NCBI GenBank assembly: GCA_947581635.1 | Contig: CANPVE010000005.1 | Location: 1-64,000, forward strand | Direction of reading: 5' to 3' | Length of the DNA stretch: 64,000 bases | Origin: an uncultured Clostridia bacterium | GTDB lineage: Bacteria; Bacillota; Clostridia; Oscillospirales; Acutalibacteraceae | Shown: positions 52,391 to 60,929 of the stretch, in pieces | Layout of the letters: each line of letters starts with the position of its first letter | Numbering within the stretch: position 1 is the first letter of the stretch | Translations under genes and position numbers: made by a program | The notes under the pieces: model-generated | Told to the model about the DNA's origin: nothing | Database searches by the model: none | The model's input: the letters and a program-made list of their open reading frames with translations, nothing else

Positions 52391-53320
52391 ATGGTTCAGA
52401 CAATTGCGGCTATAGGTCTGCCTATAGACGAAACTCTTATGATACAAAAAAACCGCCTGATTCCCAAAAGCGGTGTCACAGACAGCAAGAAACGTATAAG
52501 TATAGTTACTGGAACTCACGGCGACGAGCTTGAAGGGCAATATGTATGCTACGAGCTTCAAAGAAGAATAAATGAAAATTATGATTGCCTGACGGGGACC
52601 GTGGATATATATCCCGCGTTAAATCCACTTGGCATTGATTCCATAACCAGAGGAATTCCAGGCTTTGACCTCGATATGAACAGATTGTTTCCAGGTTCTG
52701 AAAATGGCTCTATGCCTGAATACATTGCGTCCAAAATAGTAAACGAACTAAAAGGCAGTACTGCGGTGATAGATATACACGCGAGCAATATTTTTTTAAG
52801 GGAGATACCGCAGGTGAGAATCAACGAGTTGTCAAGGGACACGTTGGTTCCGCTTGCCAAAAAGTTGAATGTGGACTATATCTGGGTACATTCGTCCGCA
52901 ACTGTGCTTGAGTCTACTTTGGCATATTCGCTTAATGTGATCGGCACTCCCACCCTTGTGGTGGAAATGGGCGTTGGTATGCGCATTACAAAGGAATATG
53001 GCGATCAACTTGTTGACGGTATCTTTGCGCTTATGAAGGAACTGGGCATATGGAGCGGAGAGGTAATCGAGCCAAAGCAGCCGATAATTTCCGAGGACGG
53101 CGAGGTCTCATTTATCAACGCCACAAAGTCGGGTGTGTTTGTACCAAGCGTGGAGCATTGGAAAAATGTCAAAAAGGGCGATCATATAGGAGATATCCTC
53201 AATCCCCTCACCGGAGAAATTAATGAGAAAATTAATGCGGAAACAGACGGCATAGTTTTCACCCTGCGTGAATATCCAATAGTCTCCGAAGGCTCGCTTA
53301 TTGCCAGAATACTTGCGTGA
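52391..53320 (+). CDS. M14/AstE-like zinc amidohydrolase (succinylglutamate desuccinylase/aspartoacylase family)
   Basis: A 309-residue enzyme. Zinc ligands are present: GTHGDELEGQ (His43, Glu46) and VIDIHAS (His130), the substrate-arginine block DLDMNRLFPG follows at about residue 93, and VVEMGVG near residue 192 gives the catalytic Glu. A C-terminal barrel-like domain (KSGVFVPSVEHWKNVKKGDH) is of the type in AstE/aspartoacylases. These enzymes split an acyl group from an amino acid amide. GGAGG supports the ATG at 52391. It sits between the transglutaminase and a degenerate sister gene. Confidence 0.9.
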   Translation: MVQTIAAIGLPIDETLMIQKNRLIPKSGVTDSKKRISIVTGTHGDELEGQYVCYELQRRINENYDCLTGTVDIYPALNPLGIDSITRGIPGFDLDMNRLFPGSENGSMPEYIASKIVNELKGSTAVIDIHASNIFLREIPQVRINELSRDTLVPLAKKLNVDYIWVHSSATVLESTLAYSLNVIGTPTLVVEMGVGMRITKEYGDQLVDGIFALMKELGIWSGEVIEPKQPIISEDGEVSFINATKSGVFVPSVEHWKNVKKGDHIGDILNPLTGEINEKINAETDGIVFTLREYPIVSEGSLIARILA

Positions 53321-53337
53321 GGAGGATTGACGGATAA

Positions 53338-54276
53338 ATGGAAGAAAAGACATTGTTTGAACTCAGCTCCGTATACAGGAAAAATATGCGCATAAAAGGC
53401 TATATTTTCGGCAATGGAGAACATTCTGCCTGTATAGTAGGGGCTACAAGAGGCAATGAAGTGCAACAGGTGTACATCTGCTCACGTCTTGTAAATATAC
53501 TTGAACAGCTTGAACGCAAAGGTAAAATCTGTTCGGGCAAATCGATTATGGTAGTGCCGAGCGTGAACTCTTATTCCATGAATATAGGAAAGCGCTTTTG
53601 GTCAACAGATAATACAGATATCAACAGAATGTTTCCGGGGTACGACCTCGGTGAAACCACCCAAAGAATCGCAGACGGATTGTTCAGAAACGTAAACGAT
53701 TACAAATATGGCATACAATTTGCCAGCTTTTATATGCAGGGCAGCTTCATACCCCATGTGCGTATGATGAAAACCGGCCTTGAAGATATAGAGCTTGCCA
53801 AGGATTTTGGTTTGCCGTATGTATTCAGGCGCGATGTAAGGCCGTATGATACGACAACCTTAAACTACAACTGGCAGATATGGGAAACAAAGGCATTCTC
53901 GGTATATACCGATGCCACGGACACCATAAACACGGATACAGCCGCCGAAGCTGTGAATGCAGTCCTGAGCTTTCTGAAAAAGCAGGGCATTATTGAATAT
54001 AATTGTCACGAAGGCTACATATCAAAGTTAATTGAGGGGCATGAACTGGTCAATGTCAAAACCGGCACGGCAGGTTTCTTTATACGCCGCGCGGAGGTAA
54101 ATTCCAGGGTAAATCAGGGTGACCTGCTGGCGGAAATAGTGGATCCGTATTCCGGTAGAACTATTGACAAAATACTGTCTCCGGTCAATGGAATCGTGTT
54201 TTTTCACGCAGCGCAGCCTGTTATCTATGCTCATACTCCGCTTTACAGGATTATTCCTACAGATGATCTTATTTGA
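53338..54276 (+). CDS. M14/AstE-like protein lacking the zinc ligands (probable pseudoenzyme)
   Basis: A 312-residue paralogue of the preceding gene with the same domain plan (NTDINRMFPGYD matches its DLDMNRLFPG). At the metal site it differs: the HxxE block reads GATRGNEVQ (Arg38 in place of His; Glu41 kept), the second His is Gln127 (YGIQFASF) and the catalytic Glu segment is lost (SVYTDAT). A metal-dependent hydrolase activity is therefore unlikely. The frame is intact, with no stops, so it is kept under selection: a partner or regulator of the active sister, or a binding protein, is the best guess. Confidence 0.85.
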   Translation: MEEKTLFELSSVYRKNMRIKGYIFGNGEHSACIVGATRGNEVQQVYICSRLVNILEQLERKGKICSGKSIMVVPSVNSYSMNIGKRFWSTDNTDINRMFPGYDLGETTQRIADGLFRNVNDYKYGIQFASFYMQGSFIPHVRMMKTGLEDIELAKDFGLPYVFRRDVRPYDTTTLNYNWQIWETKAFSVYTDATDTINTDTAAEAVNAVLSFLKKQGIIEYNCHEGYISKLIEGHELVNVKTGTAGFFIRRAEVNSRVNQGDLLAEIVDPYSGRTIDKILSPVNGIVFFHAAQPVIYAHTPLYRIIPTDDLI

Positions 54277-54289
54277 CAGGTAGATGCTA

Positions 54290-55000
54290 ATGAAGACAAA
54301 ACCGACTATAGGAGTAGTTCCCCTTTGGGATGATGATAAGAGCAGTCTTTGGATGTTTCCGGGTTACATGGACGGAATAATTGCCGCAGGGGGTATGCCT
54401 GTAATGTTGCCGCTCACCGCCGATGAGGAACTTATTGACCGCATGGCGGATATATGCGACGGTTTCCTTTTTACCGGGGGACATGATGTGTCCCCTGAAG
54501 TGTACGGAAGCACAATTGAATTTGATAATGTAGTGTGCTGTCCAAAACGCGACAGCATGGAGTTATATCTTTTGCAGCAGGCGCTCGCGGTAAAAAAGTC
54601 TGTTTTGGGAATATGCAGAGGGATACAGTTCATAAATGCCGCGACAGGCGGAACGCTTTATCAGGATATTCCCAGTGAACTTGACTCAGATACCGAACAT
54701 CACCAGTCACCGCCGTACGATATTCCGGTTCATAAGGTATTCATATATAAGGATTCCCCACTTTTTTATCTTTTGCGAACTCAGAGTTTGGAAGTGAACA
54801 GCTATCACCATCAGGCGGTAAAAGAGCTTTCGCCCAAGCTCAGAGCTATGGCATATTCGGAAGATGGAATAATTGAGGCCGTCTATATGCCTGGCATGGA
54901 CTTTGTGTGGGCTGTTCAATGGCATCCGGAATTTTCATATCGCAATGATGAAAACAGTCTTATGATATTCAAGGAGTTTGTAAGAAGTTGTATGTTATAA
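54290..55000 (+). CDS. Gamma-glutamyl-gamma-aminobutyrate hydrolase family (peptidase C26)
   Basis: A 236-residue class I amidotransferase-like hydrolase. The nucleophile Cys lies in VLGICRGIQFINAATGGTLY (about residue 103), and the His-Glu pair in FVWAVQWHPEFSYR near residue 211. MFPGYMDGIIAAGG and FTGGHDVSPEVYG are PuuD-like motifs. PuuD-type enzymes cleave gamma-glutamyl amides. It is the last gene of the ATP-grasp cluster, so it may hydrolyse or trim the amide product made by the ATP-grasp enzyme. An ATG at 54284 is a second option. Confidence 0.92.
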   Translation: MKTKPTIGVVPLWDDDKSSLWMFPGYMDGIIAAGGMPVMLPLTADEELIDRMADICDGFLFTGGHDVSPEVYGSTIEFDNVVCCPKRDSMELYLLQQALAVKKSVLGICRGIQFINAATGGTLYQDIPSELDSDTEHHQSPPYDIPVHKVFIYKDSPLFYLLRTQSLEVNSYHHQAVKELSPKLRAMAYSEDGIIEAVYMPGMDFVWAVQWHPEFSYRNDENSLMIFKEFVRSCML

Positions 55001-55270
55001 ATCCGCCTTGCTGCTGAATCCTGAGGTAAAATTTGGAAGGAAGAATGCTCAGAACACGGTATGGAGAATGGAAAATACAATTATTCCAAAAAGTATTTGC
55101 TTATCCTCGTCGCAAGAAAAGCAGCACTCTTTGATTATAGAATCTCGGATCGTAAATTTCCGGCCTTCAAAAAATGCATTAAATAAATATCTTTTTTCTT
55201 ACCACAAATTTATTATAGCGCTGTATTGACAAGTTTCTCAGAGCCTTATATACCGTTGGATTAGACGGTG
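55001..55270. other. Gap after the ATP-grasp cluster
   Basis: About 270 bases without a supported gene. A 73-codon frame at 55008-55229 has no ribosome binding site and an unlikely composition. The gap ends at a bidirectional terminator. Confidence 0.5.
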
Positions 55271-55313
55271 AGAAAAACTCCTCACCACCACATCGGGGGT
55301 GAGGAGTTTTTCT
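55271..55313. terminator. Bidirectional terminator
   Basis: AGAAAAACTCCTCACC (55271-55286) pairs with GGTGAGGAGTTTTTCT (55298-55313), a perfect 16-bp stem with A and T runs, between the C26 hydrolase gene (plus) and the GNAT gene (minus). Confidence 0.9.
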
Positions 55314-55342
55314 GATTACTTACGTTGATAAATGAGAAGTTG

Positions 55343-55783
55343 TTAAGTATCAATGCGTACCATGTCTACAAGCGTTCGATTCCGATATATCAGATCCGAC
55401 CGTTGGGTAAAGCCCATCTTTTCCCAGAAAGCGTTACCTTTGTCGTTATGAGCAAAAACAACTAAGTTGACTTTATTGATGCCTTGCGCTTTTAAGGCAT
55501 TTAGCGCATTTTCGACCATTTGCTTACCAATACCTTGCCTCTGGTGGGCAGGAGATACCGCAGTGTGGCTGATATATCCGCGACGGCCATCATGCCCTGT
55601 AAGTATTGCCCCGATGATATTTCCCTGTTCCTCTGCGACGAAACAGGTATCAGGATTCCGAGCGAGATACTTTGCAATACCTTCTCGTGAATCATCCAAA
55701 TTATTTAATCCCATGCCGGGGCAACTCAGCCACAGGGCATAAACGCTATCATAGTCGTCGAGCCGCATATTTCGTATTTCCAT
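55343..55783 (-). CDS. GNAT family N-acetyltransferase
   Basis: A 146-residue acetyltransferase. The acetyl-CoA loop is HQRQGIGKQMVENALNAL (about residue 80), preceded by the strand YISHTAVSPA and followed by VNLVVFAHNDKGNAFWEKMG. The substrate is unknown. GGAGG precedes the ATG. It stands alone between two terminator-bounded units. Confidence 0.9.
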   Translation of the reverse strand: MEIRNMRLDDYDSVYALWLSCPGMGLNNLDDSREGIAKYLARNPDTCFVAEEQGNIIGAILTGHDGRRGYISHTAVSPAHQRQGIGKQMVENALNALKAQGINKVNLVVFAHNDKGNAFWEKMGFTQRSDLIYRNRTLVDMVRIDT

Positions 55784-56033
55784 AGTTTGTCCTCCGCAAA
55801 TTCCGATTTGTCGAGCAGATACAACACTCGACTTTTGATTAAGTATACAACAAAAACATGAATAAATCTACCGTTATCAGCTCCAGCGCACAAATTGCAC
55901 TGCAGCGGCGTAATTCTCAATTTTTCCTCTGTCTTGTATCAAATTCTGCAAGACTATATTAAATGCGGAAATCAAAATTGCCATATACAGCGACTTTCGG
56001 CCATATATGGCATTATTTGAACTTGTAACCCGA

Positions 56034-56768
56034 TTAATTTAATTCCCAGTTGTGAAATACATTTTGAACGTCGTCGTTGTCCTCAAGCATATCAAGCAAT
56101 TTTTGCATTTTAACGGCGGCTTCCTCGTCATCGATTGTATTATAGGTGTCGGGAACCTGCTCCACGTCGGCAGATACGAAGCTATAGCCCTTTTCTTCGA
56201 GTGCCGCGACAACCGCACTGAAATCTGAGGGGTCAGTGTAAATCTCGAATACTTCACCATCAGGCTGGAAATCAGAGCAACCCGCCTCAAGCGCGTCTTC
56301 CATCATCTGCTCCTCGTCAATCTCGCCGTCCTCATTGTCCACCACGATGACGCCCTTCTCATTAAACATGAAAGAGACGCAGCCTGTCGTACCGAGATTG
56401 CCGCCGAATTTGTCAAAGTAATGTCTGAGATCAGCAGCCGTGCGGTTTCGGTTGTCAGTCAGAGTTTCCACTATAACGGCTATACCGCATGGACCGTAGC
56501 CCTCGTATGTGAGAGCCTCATAGGTCTTTCCGTCGTTTTCTCCAGAAGCCTTCTTGATAATTCGCTCAATATTGTCGTTTGGCACATTATTTGCCTTTGC
56601 TTTGGCTATGCAGTCACGCAGCTTTGAATTGGCGGCAGGGTCAGCGCTCCCGCCTTCACGCACAGCTATAGCGATTTCACGGCCTATTTTGGTGAATACT
56701 TTGGCGCGGGCTGAGTCTATTTTCTCTTTCTTCCTCTTAATTGTGCTCCATTTTGAATGTCCGGACAT
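56034..56768 (-). CDS. yebC: YebC/PmpR family protein (TACO1-like)
   Basis: A 244-residue YebC protein: [20 protein letters not shown] at the start and [20 protein letters not shown] are near-universal family motifs, with [20 protein letters not shown] in the middle. It was long listed as a DNA-binding regulator; recent work also ties the family to helping ribosomes through difficult stretches. GGAGG precedes the ATG at 56768. It stands alone on the minus strand. Confidence 0.95.
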   Translation of the reverse strand: MSGHSKWSTIKRKKEKIDSARAKVFTKIGREIAIAVREGGSADPAANSKLRDCIAKAKANNVPNDNIERIIKKASGENDGKTYEALTYEGYGPCGIAVIVETLTDNRNRTAADLRHYFDKFGGNLGTTGCVSFMFNEKGVIVVDNEDGEIDEEQMMEDALEAGCSDFQPDGEVFEIYTDPSDFSAVVAALEEKGYSFVSADVEQVPDTYNTIDDEEAAVKMQKLLDMLEDNDDVQNVFHNWELN

Positions 56769-56889
56769 TGGATATTTGCCTCCTGATATATTTATTCTGA
56801 AACAATTAACGGGAATGATTATAGCATATTAAAGGCGCTTTGGCAAGTACCAAATTAAATTTTAATTCATAATTTCACAGCGATTCAAA

Positions 56890-56936
56890 AAAACGGATTC
56901 AGACTCTGCCATTATGGCAGAGTCTGAATCCGTTTT
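56890..56936. terminator. Perfect 21-bp terminator-like hairpin upstream of yebC
   Basis: AAAACGGATTCAGACTCTGCC (first arm, 56890-56910) and its exact complement (56916-56936) form a long stem with a 5-base loop, flanked by A and T. It lies between yebC (minus) and the cobalamin riboswitch (plus), where no gene ends, so it acts on no obvious transcript. Confidence 0.7.
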
Positions 56937-57071
56937 CTAAATCTTAAGCGAATGTTATTACATACTTCGTCTGGCCTGCCGCCGATCAAGATTAAATTCC
57001 GGTGTGAATTAGTTTCAATAAACTTGACAAATTATTCATGCTGTGGTATCATTATGAAAAATCGAATAACG

Positions 57072-57272
57072 ACAACAGGTGTCGGATATTTCGGCTGTCG
57101 GCTGAAATGGTTCCGGTGAAAAGGGAAACAGGTGCAATTCCTGTGCGAACTCGTCACTGTAATTGCGGAGTACGCGATGAATTTATGTCACTGAGCAAGG
57201 CGGAAGCATAGCTTGGGAAGACCTCACGCGCGCGTTGATGTATAAGTCAGGAGACCTGCCTGCTGGTCGGTA
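57072..57272 (+). promoter_or_regulatory. Cobalamin riboswitch
   Basis: The region shows the layout of the cobalamin aptamer: AACAGGTG at the start (57074-57081), the core GGTGAAAAGGGAAACAGGTG with the paired TTCCTGTGCGAACTCGTCAC, and the B12 box AGTCAGGAGACCTGCCTG near 57244-57261. With bound corrinoid it should fold so as to stop expression of the operon that begins at 57436. That operon encodes corrinoid uptake and cobalamin synthesis, which agrees. Confidence 0.93.
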
Positions 57273-57435
57273 CGCGGAATTTTTATTATTTTTAATATCA
57301 TTCCAATGTCACGAGTAATTGACAGTACGTGTTTCACCGTGTGCGGCGCTGTGTGTAGTTATGCCGTATGCGTGTTTTAGGTGCGCTTTTACTCTTGGGT
57401 AGAGGTGCTTTTTTATTTGCTGAAAGGAGACGTAT
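57273..57435 (+). promoter_or_regulatory. Expression platform and leader of the cobalamin operon
   Basis: Between the aptamer and the first start codon lies a 160-base leader. A weak hairpin with TTTTTT follows near 57390-57415 (CTCTTGGGTAGAG, then GGTGCTTTTTT), the likely riboswitch terminator. AAAGGAG precedes the ATG at 57436. Confidence 0.45.
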
Positions 57436-57882
57436 ATGGCAAAAATTCTTGATGACGGCGAGTACACAATTGAAGTTATACTCAGCGGCGGCAGCGGCAG
57501 GTCAGGAGTTAAATCCCCAACCGCGCTCAACGTAGAAAACGGAAAAATGCAGGCGGCAATAGAGTGGAGCAGTTCCAATTACGACTATATGGCAGTGAGT
57601 GGCAGCGATTATTACCCCGTAAATAAGGAAGGAAATTCGACATTTATTATAGATGTGCCTGAACTTGACACTGAATTTGCGGTAAGCGCCGAAACAATAG
57701 CAATGAGTCAACCTCACACAATTGAATACACCCTGTATTTCGATTCCTCCACCGCCAAAAAAAACAGCGGAAATACATACGGCTTTGTGTTTGGTTCGCT
57801 TGGGGTCGTATTGATAATTGCTGCTGTGGCGGTAATATTAAAAAAATACAAATCACGTTTGAAAGGGAAGAGTGAATGCTGA
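57436..57882 (+). CDS. Tail-anchored beta-rich protein of the cobalamin operon
   Basis: A 148-residue protein. Residues 5-105 are beta-rich (DGEYTIEVILSGGSGRSGVK, IEWSSSNYDYMAVSG), a pattern shared with surface domains linked to haem/iron and corrinoid uptake in Clostridia and reminiscent of NEAT domains. A single membrane span lies at the C end (about 115-137). No signal peptide precedes it, and a stop codon lies in frame just upstream of the ATG, so the exported side is unclear. It is the first gene under the cobalamin riboswitch, and the next gene overlaps it by 7 bases. Confidence 0.7.
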   Translation: MAKILDDGEYTIEVILSGGSGRSGVKSPTALNVENGKMQAAIEWSSSNYDYMAVSGSDYYPVNKEGNSTFIIDVPELDTEFAVSAETIAMSQPHTIEYTLYFDSSTAKKNSGNTYGFVFGSLGVVLIIAAVAVILKKYKSRLKGKSEC

Positions 57883-59048
57883 AAACACTAAATGTAAGGA
57901 ATATACTTGTCTGCCTTTTATGCTTCGCGTTGCTTGTGATTCCGACTTCATGCGGCGAAGAAAAAAATGCTATTCCCGAGACGCCTATCAATATAGAGAA
58001 TTTGTCCTTTAAAGAGCGTGTCAATTTGGAATATGCCGACCAATTTGCCATTGACCGGTATTCGGGCGGATATTCGATGATATACGTTGCAGACGGCAAC
58101 AAATATCTGGTTGTTCCCGAGGGGCAGAGTGTTCCGAGCGGTCTGAGCGAAAGTGTCAAAATAATTAAACGTCCCACAGAAAACATATACCTCGCCGCAA
58201 CCTCCGTAATGGGTTTGTTTGACGCCTTGGACTGCGGCGGCGCGATAAAATTCTCCGGCACAAAATCTGACGATTGGTATATAGACCGTGCCCGAAGCGC
58301 AATGGAAAGCGGTGATATGTTGTATGCAGGAAAATACAGCGAGCCTGATTACGAGCTTCTTTTGGAGAACAACTGCCAATTTTCCATACAGTCCACCATG
58401 ATAGGACACACGCCCGAGGTAAAGGAAAAACTCACTGAGCTTGGCATAACAGTATTTGTGGATCATTCGAGTTATGAATCACACCCTCTTGGGCGCAGCG
58501 AGTGGATAAAGGTTTACGGTGAGATGCTTGGAAAATCGGACGACGCGCAACGACTCTTCGCTCAGCAGGTCGATTTGCTCAATTCAGTAGGAGAAAGACC
58601 GGACACGGGTAAAACCGTCGTATTCTTTTACATAAGCAGTTCAGGACAGGCCGTAACGCGGAAATCCGGAGATTATGTGACAAAAATGATTGAGTTGGCA
58701 GGAGGCAGAAATGTATTTGATAAGCTGGACAACGGTAATTACACATCTACGGTAAACATGGAGATGGAGGAATTTTACGCCATTGCCAAGGACGCTGATT
58801 TCATCATATACAACAGTACTGTGGGGAATGACCCTGAATCGCTCGAAGAGATTATATCCAAAAACCAGCTTCTCGCAGACTTTAAGGCTGTTAAGGACGG
58901 CAATGTTTGGTGTACTCGCGATAATCTATTTCAAGAGACAATGAAGCTGGGCGCGGTTATATCAGATTTCAACTCTGTATTCAGCGGAAATACGGAGGAA
59001 AAACCACCCGAATTTCTCTATAAACTTGAAGGCGGGAAGTCAGAGTGA
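57876..59048 (+). CDS. ABC transporter substrate-binding lipoprotein (BtuF/FecB-like)
   Basis: A 390-residue lipoprotein with signal LLCFALLVIPTSC (Cys26 lipidated). The two lobes of a class III binding protein are joined by a long helix (EKLTELGITVFVDHSSYESH, GEMLGKSDDAQRLFAQQVDL). Under the riboswitch it should bind corrinoid or a precursor outside the membrane and pass it to the permease below. Haem or another tetrapyrrole is also possible. GTGA coupling links it to the permease gene. Confidence 0.88.
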   Translation: MLKTLNVRNILVCLLCFALLVIPTSCGEEKNAIPETPINIENLSFKERVNLEYADQFAIDRYSGGYSMIYVADGNKYLVVPEGQSVPSGLSESVKIIKRPTENIYLAATSVMGLFDALDCGGAIKFSGTKSDDWYIDRARSAMESGDMLYAGKYSEPDYELLLENNCQFSIQSTMIGHTPEVKEKLTELGITVFVDHSSYESHPLGRSEWIKVYGEMLGKSDDAQRLFAQQVDLLNSVGERPDTGKTVVFFYISSSGQAVTRKSGDYVTKMIELAGGRNVFDKLDNGNYTSTVNMEMEEFYAIAKDADFIIYNSTVGNDPESLEEIISKNQLLADFKAVKDGNVWCTRDNLFQETMKLGAVISDFNSVFSGNTEEKPPEFLYKLEGGKSE

Positions 59049-60097
59049 TTAATCTAAACCTTCGCAAATCGACCCGGATTGACAACAAAATTCGATGTAT
59101 GATAGCATTTGCCGCATTGATAATTGCAATGTGTGCTCTGTTTTGCGTTAATGTATTCACGGGATCTGCTGATATCTCCATGTCTGAGGTGCTTCGCGTC
59201 ATCTCCGGTGGTGTTTACCGACAAACCGGCACTTCGGCGACCATACTGTTTAAAATAAGAATTCCACGCGCACTTGCGGCAATGCTGTTGGGCGGTGCGC
59301 TGGCGCTTTCGGGATATCTGCTTCAAACATTCTTCCACAATCCCATTGCAGGACCATTTGTGCTGGGTGTATCATCTGGAGCTAAACTCACTGTGGCGCT
59401 CGTTATGATATTCGCCGTCAGTCGTTTTCACATGGTAAATTCTGCCGTCATGATTCTTGCGGCATTCGTCGGCTCAATGCTGTCGCTCGGCTTCGTGCTA
59501 ATTGTTTCTCACAGGGTAAGGCAGATGTCAATGCTGGTGGTATGCGGTGTGATGATAAGCTACATATGCTCGGCGGTAACGGACTTCATTGTGACATTTG
59601 CCGATAATTCGGATATAGTTAATCTGCATAACTGGTCCATGGGCACATTCTCCGGCACCACTATGGACAATGTCAGAGCAATGTCGGTTGTGGTTATGTC
59701 GGCGACAATATGCGTTTTCTTTCTCTCAAAGCCGATAGGTGCCTATCAGCTCGGAGAAAACTACGCACAGAATCTGGGTGTTAATATAAAGCTGCTCAGA
59801 GTGGCTCTGATATCGCTTTCAGGGCTGCTCTCCGCCTGTGTTACGGCCTTTGCGGGTCCCGTGTCGTTCGTAGGAATAGCCGTCCCGCATATAATCAAAG
59901 TGATTTTCCACACGTCTAAGCCGATAGTCCTGATACCTGCGTGTTTCCTTGGCGGCAGCATATTCTGTATGCTTTGTGACATGATAGCCCGCACTGCATT
60001 CACTCCAACAGAATTGAGTATAAGCACTGTGACGGCGATCTTCGGAGCGCCCGTCGTTATTATCGTTATGATACGCAGAAAGAGGGACGAGTTGTGA
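59045..60097 (+). CDS. FecCD/BtuC-family ABC permease
   Basis: A 350-residue permease with about ten spans. The signature RIPRALAAMLLGGALALSGY (about residue 76), the LGVSSGAKL block and VSFVGIAVPHIIKVIF (about residue 280) are those of BtuC/FecCD. It starts with GTG overlapping the previous stop and itself overlaps the ATPase gene by 4 bases. It forms the channel of the corrinoid-type importer. Confidence 0.93.
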   Translation: MINLNLRKSTRIDNKIRCMIAFAALIIAMCALFCVNVFTGSADISMSEVLRVISGGVYRQTGTSATILFKIRIPRALAAMLLGGALALSGYLLQTFFHNPIAGPFVLGVSSGAKLTVALVMIFAVSRFHMVNSAVMILAAFVGSMLSLGFVLIVSHRVRQMSMLVVCGVMISYICSAVTDFIVTFADNSDIVNLHNWSMGTFSGTTMDNVRAMSVVVMSATICVFFLSKPIGAYQLGENYAQNLGVNIKLLRVALISLSGLLSACVTAFAGPVSFVGIAVPHIIKVIFHTSKPIVLIPACFLGGSIFCMLCDMIARTAFTPTELSISTVTAIFGAPVVIIVMIRRKRDEL

Positions 60098-60858
60098 GCA
60101 TAACCGGTGATACAATAATCTCGGCGGAGAACCTATCTGTTGGATACGACAAGCCGCTTATTCGAGATATATGCTTCGCTCTGCACGGCGGCGAAATTAT
60201 GACTTTGATAGGTCCAAACGGTTCAGGCAAATCCACCATATTAAAGACCATTGCGGGTTATCTGAAAAAACATGGAGGCGATATTTATATTGGCGATTCC
60301 ACTATAGATGACCTCTCTCCAAACGAGAAGGCGCGGCAACTCTCGGTGCTTCTGACCGAACGGCTTCGAGCCGACATTATGACGTGCCGCGAGGTAGTGG
60401 AGATGGGCAGATACCCGTATACCGGACGTTTTGGGCTACTGTCGCCTGCGGACAACACGGCAGTAGATGACGCCATAGAACTTGTACAAATGAGTGATTT
60501 CGCACATAAGGACTTTTCTGAGATAAGCGACGGACAGCGACAAAGGGTAATGCTGGCCCGGGCGATTTGTCAAGAGCCACGAATACTTATTTTTGACGAG
60601 CCTACATCATATCTTGATATTTATCACAAAATAATTTTCTTGGAAATACTCAAAAAGCTTACCAGAGAAAGGTCAATAGCTGTTGTTGTGTCAATGCACG
60701 AGCTCGACCTTGCCGAAAAGATTTCGGATTACACGGTGTGTGTTAAGGACGGAGGAATTTTTAAATTCGGGAAACCTCAAGAAATTTTTTGCCGAGATGT
60801 TATTCGCAGGCTTTTTGACATACCGGAGGATCTGTATGCAAAATATCTGTCTCCATAA
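60094..60858 (+). CDS. BtuD/FecE-family ABC ATPase
   Basis: A 254-residue ATPase: Walker A LIGPNGSGKSTILKTIAG, signature ISDGQRQRVMLARAIC, Walker B ILIFDEPTSYLDI, switch His in VVVSMHELDLAEK. Starts with GTG coupled to the permease. It powers the importer. Confidence 0.94.
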   Translation: MSITGDTIISAENLSVGYDKPLIRDICFALHGGEIMTLIGPNGSGKSTILKTIAGYLKKHGGDIYIGDSTIDDLSPNEKARQLSVLLTERLRADIMTCREVVEMGRYPYTGRFGLLSPADNTAVDDAIELVQMSDFAHKDFSEISDGQRQRVMLARAICQEPRILIFDEPTSYLDIYHKIIFLEILKKLTRERSIAVVVSMHELDLAEKISDYTVCVKDGGIFKFGKPQEIFCRDVIRRLFDIPEDLYAKYLSP

Positions 60859-60929
60859 AGCCGTAAGTTCAAGCTTTTAACTTAATTAACATACTTATGC
60901 AAAATTACAATTTGAAAGGAACTTAGAGA

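Noticed and set aside
55008..55229. 73-codon frame after the C26 hydrolase gene
   Set aside because: No ribosome binding site, unusual composition and no recognisable motif; treated as noncoding.
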